Shown here: piece after piece, positions 56,114 to 64,000 of the stretch
Numbering within the stretch: position 1 is the stretch's first letter
Layout: each line of letters opens with the position of its first letter
From: Sphingomonas sp. SRS2
GTDB taxonomy: Bacteria; Pseudomonadota; Alphaproteobacteria; Sphingomonadales; Sphingomonadaceae
NCBI RefSeq assembly: GCF_000971055.1
Contig: NZ_LARW01000075.1
Coordinates: 20,836 to 84,835, forward strand
Reading direction: 5' to 3'
DNA: 64,000 bases
Notes under the pieces: model-generated
The model's input: only the letters and a program-made list of their open reading frames with translations
Told to the model about the DNA's origin: nothing
The model's database searches: none
Program-made: the position numbers and the translations under genes

Positions 56114-57058
56114 GTGACAGCCCCCCGTATCATTCCCGCCGACAAGGCCGGCATAGCCGAAGCCGCCGCACTGATCGTGCAGGGACAACCGGTCGGCGTG
56201 CCGAGCGAGACCGTCTATGGCCTCGCCGGGGACGCGACATCGGGCGATGCGGTCGCCGCGATCTATGCCGCCAAGGGGCGGCCCAGCTTCAATCCGCTGA
56301 TCGTCCATGTCGTCGACCTTGCGATGGCGGAAAGCATCGCGCAGTTCTCCTCTATCGCGCGCCGCCTCGCCGACGCCTTCTGGCCGGGACCGCTGACGAT
56401 GGTGCTGCCCCAGGCCGCCGATGCCCCGATCGCCAGCCTCGTGACGGCTGGATTGCCCACCGTCGCGGTGCGCATGCCATCACATCCAGTGATGCGCGCG
56501 CTGATCGACGCCACCGGACGCCCGCTTGCGGCGCCCTCCGCCAACGCCAGCGGCGCGATCAGCGCGACCCGCGCCGATCATGTCGCGCGTTCGCTCGATG
56601 GCCGGATCGCACTGGTGCTCGACGGTGGTCCGACCGAGGTAGGGATCGAATCGACGATCGTCGCGGTCGCCGACAACAGGCTTAGGCTATTGCGGCCGGG
56701 GAGCATCACGGTGGAGATGCTGGAAGCGGCAAGCGGACTGGCGGTCGATAGCACCGACAATGGGACGATCGAGGCCCCGGGGCAGATGCTCAGCCATTAT
56801 GCGCCGTCCAAGCCGGTTCGGCTCGATGCCGGAAACGCCGCGCCCGGCGAATTCCTCATCGGCTTCGGCACGGTCGAGGGCGAAGCGAACCTGTCCCCGT
56901 CCGGCGCCCTTACCGAGGCCGCGGCCCGCCTGTTTGATATCCTCCACCAGGCGGATCAATCGGAGGCATCGGCCATCGCGATCGCGCGGATTCCCGATAC
57001 GGGCCTGGGCCTCGCGATCAACGACCGGTTGAAACGGGCGGCAGCGCCGCGCCCATAG
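56114..57058 (+). CDS. L-threonylcarbamoyladenylate synthase, Sua5 type
   Basis: A 314-residue protein with an N-terminal YrdC domain (GVPSETVYGLAGDA, IYAAKGRPSFNPLIVHV, WPGPLTMVL, AAPSANASGAIS, and RLLRPGSIT) and a C-terminal Sua5 domain after a linker with PGQMLSHYAPSKP. It makes threonylcarbamoyl-AMP for the t6A modification of tRNA. A GTG at 56114 is the likely start; a TTG at 56078 would add twelve residues. Confidence 0.92.
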   Translation: MTAPRIIPADKAGIAEAAALIVQGQPVGVPSETVYGLAGDATSGDAVAAIYAAKGRPSFNPLIVHVVDLAMAESIAQFSSIARRLADAFWPGPLTMVLPQAADAPIASLVTAGLPTVAVRMPSHPVMRALIDATGRPLAAPSANASGAISATRADHVARSLDGRIALVLDGGPTEVGIESTIVAVADNRLRLLRPGSITVEMLEAASGLAVDSTDNGTIEAPGQMLSHYAPSKPVRLDAGNAAPGEFLIGFGTVEGEANLSPSGALTEAAARLFDILHQADQSEASAIAIARIPDTGLGLAINDRLKRAAAPRP

Positions 57059-57059
57059 C

Positions 57060-57605
57060 TCAGGCCTTGGCGCTGTCTTTCAGGCGCGCCGTATAGCTCT
57101 TGCGAAACTTCGCCAGCTTCGGCGCGACGACCATCACGCAATAACCGTTGTTCGCGCCCTCCTTGGCGAAATATTCCTGATGATAATCCTCGGCCTCATA
57201 CCACGGGGCGTCGGGCTCGATCGTGGTGACGATCTTCTGCGGCCAGTCGGCCTGGGCACGCCCGATCGCGGCCTGCGCCTCGGCCTCCTGCTCGGGCGAA
57301 TGCGGGAAGATTGCCGAGCGATATTGCGTGCCCACATCATTACCCTGGCGGTTAAGCTGGCTCGGATCATGAACGTGGAAGAAGATGTCGAGCAGCTCGC
57401 CATAGCTGATCACGTCGGGATCGAAGGTGATGCGGATCGCCTCGGCATGGCCGGTATCGCCATTGCATATCTGCTTATAGGTCGGGTTTGCGACATGCCC
57501 GCCAATATAGCCGCTCTCGACCGTACTCACCCCGATCACATCGTCGAACACCGCCTCGACGCACCAGAAGCAGCCACCGGCCAGCGTCGCGATTTCCTTA
57601 GCCAT
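57060..57605 (-). CDS. msrA: Peptide-methionine (S)-S-oxide reductase
   Basis: A 181-residue enzyme with the catalytic GGCFWCVEAVF near residue 12, VESGYIGGHVANPTYKQIC, HDPSQLNRQGNDVGTQYRS, and YHQEYFAK. It repairs oxidised methionine. A single-domain MsrA; no MsrB domain is fused. It converges on the Sua5 gene with one base between stops. Confidence 0.96.
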   Translation of the reverse strand: MAKEIATLAGGCFWCVEAVFDDVIGVSTVESGYIGGHVANPTYKQICNGDTGHAEAIRITFDPDVISYGELLDIFFHVHDPSQLNRQGNDVGTQYRSAIFPHSPEQEAEAQAAIGRAQADWPQKIVTTIEPDAPWYEAEDYHQEYFAKEGANNGYCVMVVAPKLAKFRKSYTARLKDSAKA

Positions 57606-57849
57606 TACGTCCTCCGAACTCAGACCCCGAAGATAGGAGACCGGAACGGGGATGCAATGGAGAGAAACTTACGTGTCCTATAGATGTCCGCGCGGACCAG
57701 CCCGGATACTGCGCTGCGCGCGCTTGCGAGCGCGGGCCCCGGTCGATTCCACGTTACGGAAACCACGATGCCTTCGAACGGGTTTCGGCTTGGCGAGATA
57801 AACCGCGTCCGGCGGCGCTACTCAAATCAACAATTGTAACGCGAAAAAT

Positions 57850-58219
57850 GCCAGAGGGTCTGTAAGCCGGGTTCTGTCCACCAGTTTGCACTGGATGGGC
57901 GATCATTCCTCTAGGACCGGACTTGCGCCCGGCCTCCAGCAATCAACCCGGACGACCGGGCGGAGTAGCCCATGCGCCGTCCCTATTCGATCTTGCTCCC
58001 GGTGGGGTTTACCATGCCGTTCCCGTTACCGGGACCGCGGTGCGCTCTTACCGCACCCTTTCGGCCTTGCCCGGAACCCGTGAGGGTCCGCCGGGCGGTC
58101 TGCTTTCTGTGGCACTGTCCCTGGGGTCGCCCCCGCCGGGCGTTACCCGGCACCGTTACTCCTTGGAGCCCGGACTTTCCTCCCCGCATCGCTGCGCGGC
58201 GATCGCCCGACCCTCTGGC
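57850..58219 (-). ncRNA. rnpB: RNase P RNA, bacterial type A
   Basis: About 370 bases on the minus strand. The ends pair as helix P1 (GCCAGAGGGTC at 58219-58209 with GACCCTCTGGC at 57860-57850). Conserved core sequences are present: GAGGAAAGTCCGGGCTCCA near the 5' end (minus strand, 58184-58166) and ACAGAACCCGGCTTA near the 3' end (57877-57863). It is the catalytic RNA that matures tRNA 5' ends. ATTTTT follows the 3' end. Confidence 0.95.
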
Positions 58220-58225
58220 GTGGCC

Positions 58226-58254
58226 CTGTTAGGCCGGATCGTGGCGGGGCTCAA
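58226..58254 (-). promoter_or_regulatory. Candidate rnpB promoter
   Basis: On the minus strand TTGAGC (58254-58249) and TAACAG (58231-58226) are 17 bases apart, seven bases before the rnpB 5' end. The -10 overlaps the TAA stop of the amidase gene. Confidence 0.45.
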
Positions 58255-58945
58255 GCAATCCGTCACCCTCGCGGTGGAGCAGCAGGCGCAGGAGAATTCC
58301 CCGCGTTTCGCCGTCTGCGATGCCGTCGATCGTCTCGGGCCGGAAGCGGCGCTGGAAGGCCGTGACGGCAGCCGGGCCATCGCTGACGTCATAGCCGAAG
58401 CGTTCGAGCGCGAGCAGGAAGCCGCCTGGCGTCCAGTGCGGGTCCTGCAATCCATGGCGTGGCCGCTTGAGCGCGAGGCCCAGCTTGCCGAGCAGCGGCC
58501 AGTCGAACAGCTCACCCGGATCCTGCTTGCGCGCCGGGGCGACATCCGAATGGCCGACGACGTTCGTCGGCTCGATGGCATGGCGCTGCACGATGTCCGC
58601 GATCAGCGGCACCAGCGCGTCCATTTGCGCCTTGGGAAAGGGACGATAGCCCAGCTCGTGACCCGGATTGACGATCTCGATCCCGATGCTCGCCGAATTG
58701 ACGTCGGCGATGCCGCGCCAGCGCGACTTGCCGGCATGCCAGGCGCGCCGTTCCTCGGGCACCAGACGCATGACCTGTCCGTCCTCCGCGACCAGATAAT
58801 GACTGGAAACCTTCGCTTCGGCATCGGTCAGCCGCGCGATCGCCGAAGCCGCATCCTGCATACCGGTATAATGGAGCACCAGCATCGAGATCGGCAGGAC
58901 GCGTTCATCATGGTTGGGAGACAGGCAGTCGATGATCTCGCTCAT
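58229..58945 (-). CDS. N-acetylmuramoyl-L-alanine amidase (AmpD-like, with peptidoglycan-binding domain)
   Basis: A 238-residue amidase_2 protein. The zinc ligands are seen in MLVLHYTGM and NVVGHSDVAPARKQDPG, with SSHYLVAEDGQV and AWHAGKS between. A C-terminal peptidoglycan-binding-like domain covers about residues 180-238. No signal peptide is visible, so it may act in the cytoplasm on recycled muropeptides like AmpD. Its 3' end borders rnpB by ten bases. Confidence 0.9.
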   Translation of the reverse strand: MSEIIDCLSPNHDERVLPISMLVLHYTGMQDAASAIARLTDAEAKVSSHYLVAEDGQVMRLVPEERRAWHAGKSRWRGIADVNSASIGIEIVNPGHELGYRPFPKAQMDALVPLIADIVQRHAIEPTNVVGHSDVAPARKQDPGELFDWPLLGKLGLALKRPRHGLQDPHWTPGGFLLALERFGYDVSDGPAAVTAFQRRFRPETIDGIADGETRGILLRLLLHREGDGLLEPRHDPA

Positions 58946-58985
58946 CCCCCACCATTAGCCCTGCCGGCACGCCGGGCGCAACGCG

Positions 58986-59831
58986 TCAGGCTGCGTTCGA
59001 CAATCCCGTATAGGCGGCGGCGCGATAGACTGTCTGCGCCACCGGATCGCTGATGAAGCGGGTCGAGTTGCCGAGCGCGGTTTCGCCCGCGCCGAGCAGC
59101 AGCGCCCCATCGGATGCGAGCGCCAGCGAAAGCCCCTCGAGAAGCTGATGCCGCCGCTCTGGCGAGAAATAGAGTAGCGCGTTGCGGCAGAGGATCAGGT
59201 CGAAGCGCCCACCGGCAGGTGGCGGCCCGAGCAGATTGTGGCGCGTGAAGGTGACGACCGACGTCAATGCGGGCTTCGCGCGCCACCCCTGATCGAGGAC
59301 CGGATCGAACCAGGCGATGAGCTGGCGAATCGGCAGGCCGCGTTGCACCTCGAACTGCGTATAGAGTCCGCCGCGCGCCTGCTGGACTGCCGAGCGCGAG
59401 ATGTCGCTACCCAATATCTCGATCTTCCAGCCGTTCCAGCGATCACCCTGCTCGGCGAAGAGCATCGCCAGCGAATAGGCTTCCTGGCCGGTCGAACAGG
59501 CCGCGGACCAGACACGGATGCGCTTCTCGCGCTGCCGGTTGGCGGCGATCTGCGGCAGGATCTGGTCTGCGATGTGGGAGAACACCACCGCATCGCGGAA
59601 GAAGCTGGTCTCGTTGTTGAGCAGCGCGTCGATCATGTCGAGCGACAGCTCGGGATCGGAGGAGCGTTCGAGAGTCAGCGCGAGCCGATCGAAACTGTCG
59701 ATGCCCCGCGCCCGGCAGAAAGGGCTGAGCGTGGTTCCAATCCGCCAGAAGCGATCCTGCGACAACAGCTGGCCTGTGGCCTTCTCGAAGAGGCTCGCTA
59801 TGATCAGGGCCGCGCGGGGACTTACTTCCAC
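58986..59831 (-). CDS. cheR: Chemotaxis methyltransferase CheR
   Basis: A 281-residue methyltransferase. The N-terminal helical domain has ALLNNETSFFRD, the Rossmann domain has WSAACSTGQEAYSLAM as the SAM loop, and FDLILCRNALLYF closes the site. It methylates glutamates of chemoreceptors. It overlaps cheB by 10 bases at the end of the cheA-W-Y-B-R unit. Confidence 0.93.
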   Translation of the reverse strand: MEVSPRAALIIASLFEKATGQLLSQDRFWRIGTTLSPFCRARGIDSFDRLALTLERSSDPELSLDMIDALLNNETSFFRDAVVFSHIADQILPQIAANRQREKRIRVWSAACSTGQEAYSLAMLFAEQGDRWNGWKIEILGSDISRSAVQQARGGLYTQFEVQRGLPIRQLIAWFDPVLDQGWRAKPALTSVVTFTRHNLLGPPPAGGRFDLILCRNALLYFSPERRHQLLEGLSLALASDGALLLGAGETALGNSTRFISDPVAQTVYRAAAYTGLSNAA

Positions 59832-60964
59832 GCAGCACCGAACGCCCGGTTGCAGACATGCCGGGCGAGGTCCTCGGGCGGCATCACCATCGAGGCGAAC
59901 CCCGCCTGCGCGACCGAACCCGGCATTCCCCAGACTACCGACGTTCCGGAATCCTGGGCCAGTATCTCGCCCCCGCAGCGGACAATCGCCTCCGCGCCTA
60001 TGGTGCCGTCGCGGCCCATGCCGGTCAGCACGACCCCGACGCCTTCGGCGCCGTAGACCTCCGCCACCGCTTCGAACATCGGATCGACCGAGGGCATGCA
60101 GCGGCTGGGCGCGGGTGTGGAATCGATCCGGACTACGACGCGTGATCCATTGCGGACGAGGCGGATATGCCCCTCGCCCGGAGCCACCAGCATCTCGCCC
60201 GGGACCAGCGGCGTGCCCTCGGCGGCAACCGAAGTCGGGCGGCCGGCAATGTCGCGCAGCTGCGCGGCGAAATAGGGCATGAAGGGCGGCGGCAGATGCT
60301 GGGTGATGAGGATCGGCGCCTTGAACGCGGGCGACAGCCGCCGCAGGAAGGCCGACAGCGCGTGCAGTCCGCCGGTCGACGCGCCGATTGCGAGGCAGGA
60401 AATCTTTCCGCTGTGCGCCGCGCGCAAAGCAACGATCGGCGTGGGCGCGACCGGACGGGGCGCGGCATCGCGCGCCCTTCCTTCGTTACGTTCATGAATA
60501 TGGTTGGCGTGGCCGATGCGCAGCAGCGCATCGACGAACTTATGCGCGAACTCGCCCGCGAAATTGCCGGCGGTGGGCTTCAGAAGCGTGTCGGCGGCGC
60601 CCAAGGTCAGCGCCCGAACGGTCGCCGACGCGCCCGCTTCCGCGGCCGAGGATACGATCAGCACGCGCGCGCCGTGGCTTGCTTCGAGGATTTCGGGGAG
60701 TGCGGTCAGCCCATCCTTGCCGGGCATCTCGACATCGAGCACGACGATATCGATGTCATGGGTGGCCAGGAAGACGATCGCCTGATCGGCGGTGGGTGCG
60801 GCGCCCGCAATCTCGAACTCGGGACGGTTGTCCAACAGGCGCGCCAGAACGGTACGGGCGACGAGCGAGTCGTCGACCAGCAGCACGCGGATCGGGCGGA
60901 CCGTTGGCCGTCCGCTATCCGTCGTTCCTAGTCTGACGTTGCCCCGTTGGGCCGCCACCGACAT
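59822..60964 (-). CDS. cheB: Chemotaxis response regulator glutamate methylesterase CheB
   Basis: A 380-residue protein with an N-terminal receiver (phospho-Asp in IVVLDVEMPGKDG, about residue 77) and a C-terminal esterase with the Ser in AIGASTGG, His in ITQHLPP and Asp in GMGRDG. It removes methyl groups from chemoreceptors when phosphorylated by CheA. The linker between domains is Ala/Arg-rich. Confidence 0.94.
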   Translation of the reverse strand: MSVAAQRGNVRLGTTDSGRPTVRPIRVLLVDDSLVARTVLARLLDNRPEFEIAGAAPTADQAIVFLATHDIDIVVLDVEMPGKDGLTALPEILEASHGARVLIVSSAAEAGASATVRALTLGAADTLLKPTAGNFAGEFAHKFVDALLRIGHANHIHERNEGRARDAAPRPVAPTPIVALRAAHSGKISCLAIGASTGGLHALSAFLRRLSPAFKAPILITQHLPPPFMPYFAAQLRDIAGRPTSVAAEGTPLVPGEMLVAPGEGHIRLVRNGSRVVVRIDSTPAPSRCMPSVDPMFEAVAEVYGAEGVGVVLTGMGRDGTIGAEAIVRCGGEILAQDSGTSVVWGMPGSVAQAGFASMVMPPEDLARHVCNRAFGAAWK

Positions 60965-60967
60965 GGC

Positions 60968-61339
60968 TCAGGCGACGCCAACGAGCTGCAATTTGCTTTC
61001 GAGCGTCTCGCGATCGAAAGGCTTCATCATATATTCGTCGGCGCCCGCGTCGATCGCGGCGCGGATATGCGCAATGTCGTTCTCGGTGGTGCAGAACACC
61101 ACCTTGGGGCGGCTGGACAGGCCCGACGCGCCCAGCGAGCGCAGGAACTCCATCCCCGTCATCACCGGCATGTTCCAATCGAGCAGGATCACGTCAGGCA
61201 ACGCTTGCCCCATCGTGCAGCGATCCAGCGCCTCGCGGCCGTCACCCGCCTCCTCGACGTTGAAATGCAGAGCTTCCAATATGTGACGAGCGACCTTTCG
61301 GATCACTTTGGAATCGTCAACCACCAGGCAGGTCTTCAT
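60968..61339 (-). CDS. cheY: Chemotaxis response regulator CheY
   Basis: A 123-residue single receiver domain. It keeps the acidic pair in VVDDSKVIRK, the phospho-Asp in LLDWNMPVMTGMEFL, Thr in FCTTENDI and Lys in YMMKPF. It would carry the signal to the flagellar motor. The ATG at 61339 is used; an adjacent GTG is less likely. It starts three bases upstream of cheB territory. Confidence 0.93.
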   Translation of the reverse strand: MKTCLVVDDSKVIRKVARHILEALHFNVEEAGDGREALDRCTMGQALPDVILLDWNMPVMTGMEFLRSLGASGLSSRPKVVFCTTENDIAHIRAAIDAGADEYMMKPFDRETLESKLQLVGVA

Positions 61340-61414
61340 CACGATCTTCCGTCTTGAGTGCGTATTGGCGCACCATGATTAAGCGATATCGGTAAGCGCC
61401 CCGTTAACGGGGGG

Positions 61415-61852
61415 TCAGGCGGCCAGATCAAGCGGCCCGGCAATCATCGCCGGCACGTCGATCAGCAGCAGCGGCTGCCCCTCATGCTCGAGAACACCGG
61501 TCGAAAAACGGACCCAGCCCGGCGACAGCAGCGCGCGCGGCTGGGCCGGAGCCGCCTCGATCGCCACGACATCGTCGACATTGTCGACGAGCAGGCCATA
61601 GAGATGCCCGTCGACGGTAACGATCACCGCCTGCTTCTCCCCCGCGGCGCTACGCCCTTCGCCCAGCGCCGCGATCGTATCGATCACCGTCAGCACCCGG
61701 CTGCGCAGCGCGAACAGGCCGAAGACGTGCGGCGGCGCGCAAGGCACCGGCGCGATATCCTCCACCTCGACGACCGACTCGACATAGCAAGCCGGGAGTG
61801 CGGCGCGCTGGCCGGCGACTTCGACTATGAGATAAAGATCCTGCATCATCAT
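61415..61852 (-). CDS. cheW: Chemotaxis coupling protein CheW
   Basis: A 145-residue CheW domain: DLYLIVEVAGQRAALPACYVESVVEVEDI, then FGLFALRSRVLTVIDT and LYGLLVDNVDDVV. It connects CheA to receptors. Its start overlaps the cheA stop by 4 bases. Confidence 0.92.
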   Translation of the reverse strand: MMMQDLYLIVEVAGQRAALPACYVESVVEVEDIAPVPCAPPHVFGLFALRSRVLTVIDTIAALGEGRSAAGEKQAVIVTVDGHLYGLLVDNVDDVVAIEAAPAQPRALLSPGWVRFSTGVLEHEGQPLLLIDVPAMIAGPLDLAA

Positions 61853-64000
61853 GCGCCCCGCTTGCTCCAGTGCCTGCGCAGCTCGGCGGTGAGGCCGGCG
61901 CGATCATATCGCCAGAAGCTGTCCGGCGACGCGCCGCGCTCCTCGGCTGTAGGACGCAGCCGGACCAGCGCGCCGGCCTCGACCCGCTCCACCGGCGATC
62001 CGTCGGACACGATAACCAGATCCGCGGCAACGGGCTGATCGCCCTGCTGGAAAATTACGCTGTAACCAGCGCCTTCGACCAGCGGCGCCAGCACCTGACG
62101 GGTCCAGGGATCGTCATCGGACAACAAACAGACCGGGCGTTCGGCGGGCGCCGGATCGGCGCCCAGCCCCTGCGCGAACAGCCAGAAAGCATCTATGAAC
62201 TCGACTGGACGTTCATCGACCAGCATCACTCCGGCCACCGGCCCCGGCACGCTGTTGCGTTGCAGGTCGATCGTCACTGGGACGATATCGATCACGCTAT
62301 CGATCGCGTAGGCCAGCTCTTCCTTGCCGTCATGCATGCGCAGCACGCGAACCTTCATGTCGGTGATCGGCGCGCCGCACGACACCAGCGGCACGAGACG
62401 GCCGTCGATGTTCAACCGCGCACGGCCCGCGCTCTTGCCGATCGACGACGAGAAGCAATCCTCGATCCGCTCGACCAGCGCGAGCGGAATACCGCGCTCG
62501 ATCCCGTCGAGGTCGCGGAACAGCAATACGGGAACCGCGCCGGCTTCCTCCATCTCATCCTCGACGTCGTCTGCAACCGCATCGACCGCATTCTTTTCCT
62601 CGCGGCGGACGCCCGCCTTCTCGGCGACGCCCGCGACGTCGAGCAGCAACATCGGCCGGCTATTATCGGGCAGGGTCGTGCCGCCATAGATGCCGCAGGC
62701 CATGACGACCGGTGCGGCGGGCTTCACGACAAGCTCCTCATGATCGTGCACCGCTTCGACCGCGAGCGCATAGCGCGCGCCGCCCGACAGCTTGAGCACG
62801 ACGAGATTGGCAGGCTCGCATGTCCCGGTGAGTCCGATGACATCGCCGAGCGAGACGACCGGCAGGCGGGTCCCGCGGATGAAGACAATATCGGCGCCGC
62901 CGAGCGTGCCCATCTTCACCGCATCGCCGCCGATGCGGACGATCTCGTCGATCGCCGAACGCGGGATCGCGAAATGCTGGCCGCCGCTGCTGATCGTCAG
63001 CGCGGGAATGATGGTGAGGGTCAGCGGCACGCGCAGCGTCAGGCGCAGTCCCTTCCCCGGACGACTGTCGATATCGACCAGGCCGCCGATCCGTTCGACA
63101 TTGGCGCGGACGACATCCATGCCGACGCCCCGGCCCGAAATCGCGGTGACTTCCTGCGCGGTCGACAAGCCTGGCTCGAAGATCAGTTCGAGTTTGCGGT
63201 CCCAGTTGAGCGTCGCGGCGCGCTCCTGGCTGATGACGCCATTGGACACCGCCTTCTGGACCAGGTTGTCGGCGTCGATGCCGCGGCCGTCGTCGATGAT
63301 CTCGATCAGGATCTGGTTGCCGACCTGCCGTGCGCTGACATGGAGACGGCCCGCCATCGGCTTGCCGGCCAGGATGCGCGCCTCGGGGCGCTCGATGCCA
63401 TGGTCGATCGCGTTGCGGACGATATGCGTCAGCGGATCGCGGATCATTTCGATCATCTCACGATCGAGTTCGACGTCGCCGCCATCGATCTCCAGCTGAA
63501 CCTGCTTGCCGAGTTCGGCGGAGACGTCCCGCACCATGCGGGGCAAGGCGGTGAAAAGATGTTCGACACGCGCCATGCGGGTGCGAGTGATCGCGTCGCG
63601 CATTTCGGCGATGCACAAGGACAGCCGTTCGAACGCGACTTCGGCGGTGGACTCGGTGCCGCTCTCCCGCAGGCGGCGGGCAAGCTCGTTGCGCGCCAGG
63701 ACCATATCCGACACGCCCGCCATCATCCGGTCGAGCAGGTCGACAGGCAGACGGATGGTCCGCGACACCGCACGCGGCGTGGCCGCTGCGGTGGCGGTAG
63801 CGGGGGTGGCGGGGGCCGCGGCGCCGGGCGTCGCGCTGCTCGCCAAAAGGGGTTCTACCGCCAGCGAGAGCTCGGTTACCGCCACGGACCCCGCCACCCG
63901 CTCCCGCCATTCGGCCTTGGGCCGGGGCGCGGCGACCAGCAGACGGGCGTCGGCGGCGGGAACGTCGCGGCCAGTGTCGATCGCGGCGGTCGCCCCGGAG
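61849..64000 (-). CDS. cheA: Chemotaxis histidine kinase CheA (N terminus outside window)
   Basis: The frame stays open to the right edge, giving about 716 residues of the C-terminal part. The dimerisation helices (VDLLDRMMAGVSDMVLARNELA) and the ATPase domain are present with the N-box HIVRNAIDHGIE, G1 DDGRGID and G2 GRGVGMDVV. A CheW-like P5 domain follows, then a second CheW-like region (VPVLLFRDLDGIERG) and a receiver-like tail (VCLLSDDDPWTRQVL...LVIVSDGSP) that lacks a normal phospho-Asp site. The Hpt domain with the phospho-His lies beyond the window. Confidence 0.92.
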   Translation of the reverse strand, partial: SGATAAIDTGRDVPAADARLLVAAPRPKAEWRERVAGSVAVTELSLAVEPLLASSATPGAAAPATPATATAAATPRAVSRTIRLPVDLLDRMMAGVSDMVLARNELARRLRESGTESTAEVAFERLSLCIAEMRDAITRTRMARVEHLFTALPRMVRDVSAELGKQVQLEIDGGDVELDREMIEMIRDPLTHIVRNAIDHGIERPEARILAGKPMAGRLHVSARQVGNQILIEIIDDGRGIDADNLVQKAVSNGVISQERAATLNWDRKLELIFEPGLSTAQEVTAISGRGVGMDVVRANVERIGGLVDIDSRPGKGLRLTLRVPLTLTIIPALTISSGGQHFAIPRSAIDEIVRIGGDAVKMGTLGGADIVFIRGTRLPVVSLGDVIGLTGTCEPANLVVLKLSGGARYALAVEAVHDHEELVVKPAAPVVMACGIYGGTTLPDNSRPMLLLDVAGVAEKAGVRREEKNAVDAVADDVEDEMEEAGAVPVLLFRDLDGIERGIPLALVERIEDCFSSSIGKSAGRARLNIDGRLVPLVSCGAPITDMKVRVLRMHDGKEELAYAIDSVIDIVPVTIDLQRNSVPGPVAGVMLVDERPVEFIDAFWLFAQGLGADPAPAERPVCLLSDDDPWTRQVLAPLVEGAGYSVIFQQGDQPVAADLVIVSDGSPVERVEAGALVRLRPTAEERGASPDSFWRYDRAGLTAELRRHWSKRGA

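Noticed and set aside
57606..57849. Possible small gene between msrA and rnpB
   Set aside because: No frame with a ribosome binding site and coding-like composition was seen in these 244 bases.
57923..59053. A 376-codon plus-strand frame
   Set aside because: It crosses rnpB and the amidase gene on the opposite strand; the RNase P core sequences explain the first part.

Overview
The window reads as a continuous piece of chromosome from a high-G+C alphaproteobacterium, most likely a member of the Sphingomonadales. The evidence is indirect: a tonB-exbB-exbD-exbD cluster, an mltG-fabF-acpP-fabG-fabD run, a DUF1285/NUDIX/CCA operon, a cysteine-free SthA, and short palindromic repeats of a style common in this order. 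Genes are tightly packed with many 4-base ATGA overlaps. I see no insertion sequence, prophage, CRISPR array or tRNA. The only structural RNA gene is rnpB.

Left part (1-18 kb): small conserved proteins of unknown role (DUF488, KTSC, DUF72, DUF4142), a quinone oxidoreductase, ClpA, the soluble transhydrogenase SthA, an ABC exporter pair, MocA-like and XdhC proteins, an adenosine kinase-like enzyme, the TonB energising system, and a FolB/FolM-like pterin pair. Middle-left (18-32 kb): a glutathione transferase, a cluster of DnaA-like boxes, a CCA-adding enzyme operon, a PAS-GGDEF-EAL c-di-GMP protein, ParC, a LysR regulator divergent from two tiny genes, an M61 peptidase, a ferredoxin-NADP reductase, an alpha/beta-hydrolase-like protein without its nucleophile, and PurC.

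Middle-right (32-48 kb): the Kup potassium transporter, two hotdog proteins, a leucyl aminopeptidase, a MarR regulator, an NlpC/P60 peptidase, ArgC, two paralogous four-helix membrane proteins, the fatty acid synthesis cluster, the rpsF-rpsR-rplI ribosomal operon, and a single-domain globin divergent from an NsrR-like regulator with two clear operator-like palindromes between them. Right part (48-64 kb): ThiD, GlmM, a POT peptide transporter with two amidohydrolases (one lacking the usual metal-binding HxH), a nitroreductase, a short GntR regulator, a Sua5-type threonylcarbamoyl-AMP synthase, MsrA, rnpB, an AmpD-like amidase, and a chemotaxis operon cheA-cheW-cheY-cheB-cheR that runs off the right edge.

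Most of the window is housekeeping. The best leads for something new are the NsrR/globin nitric oxide module, the LysR-linked pair of unannotated small genes, the phased DnaA-box triplet in front of the pterin genes, the peptide uptake/amidohydrolase cassette, and the CheA with a decayed C-terminal receiver-like domain. I found no convincing multi-gene defence or otherwise wholly undescribed system.
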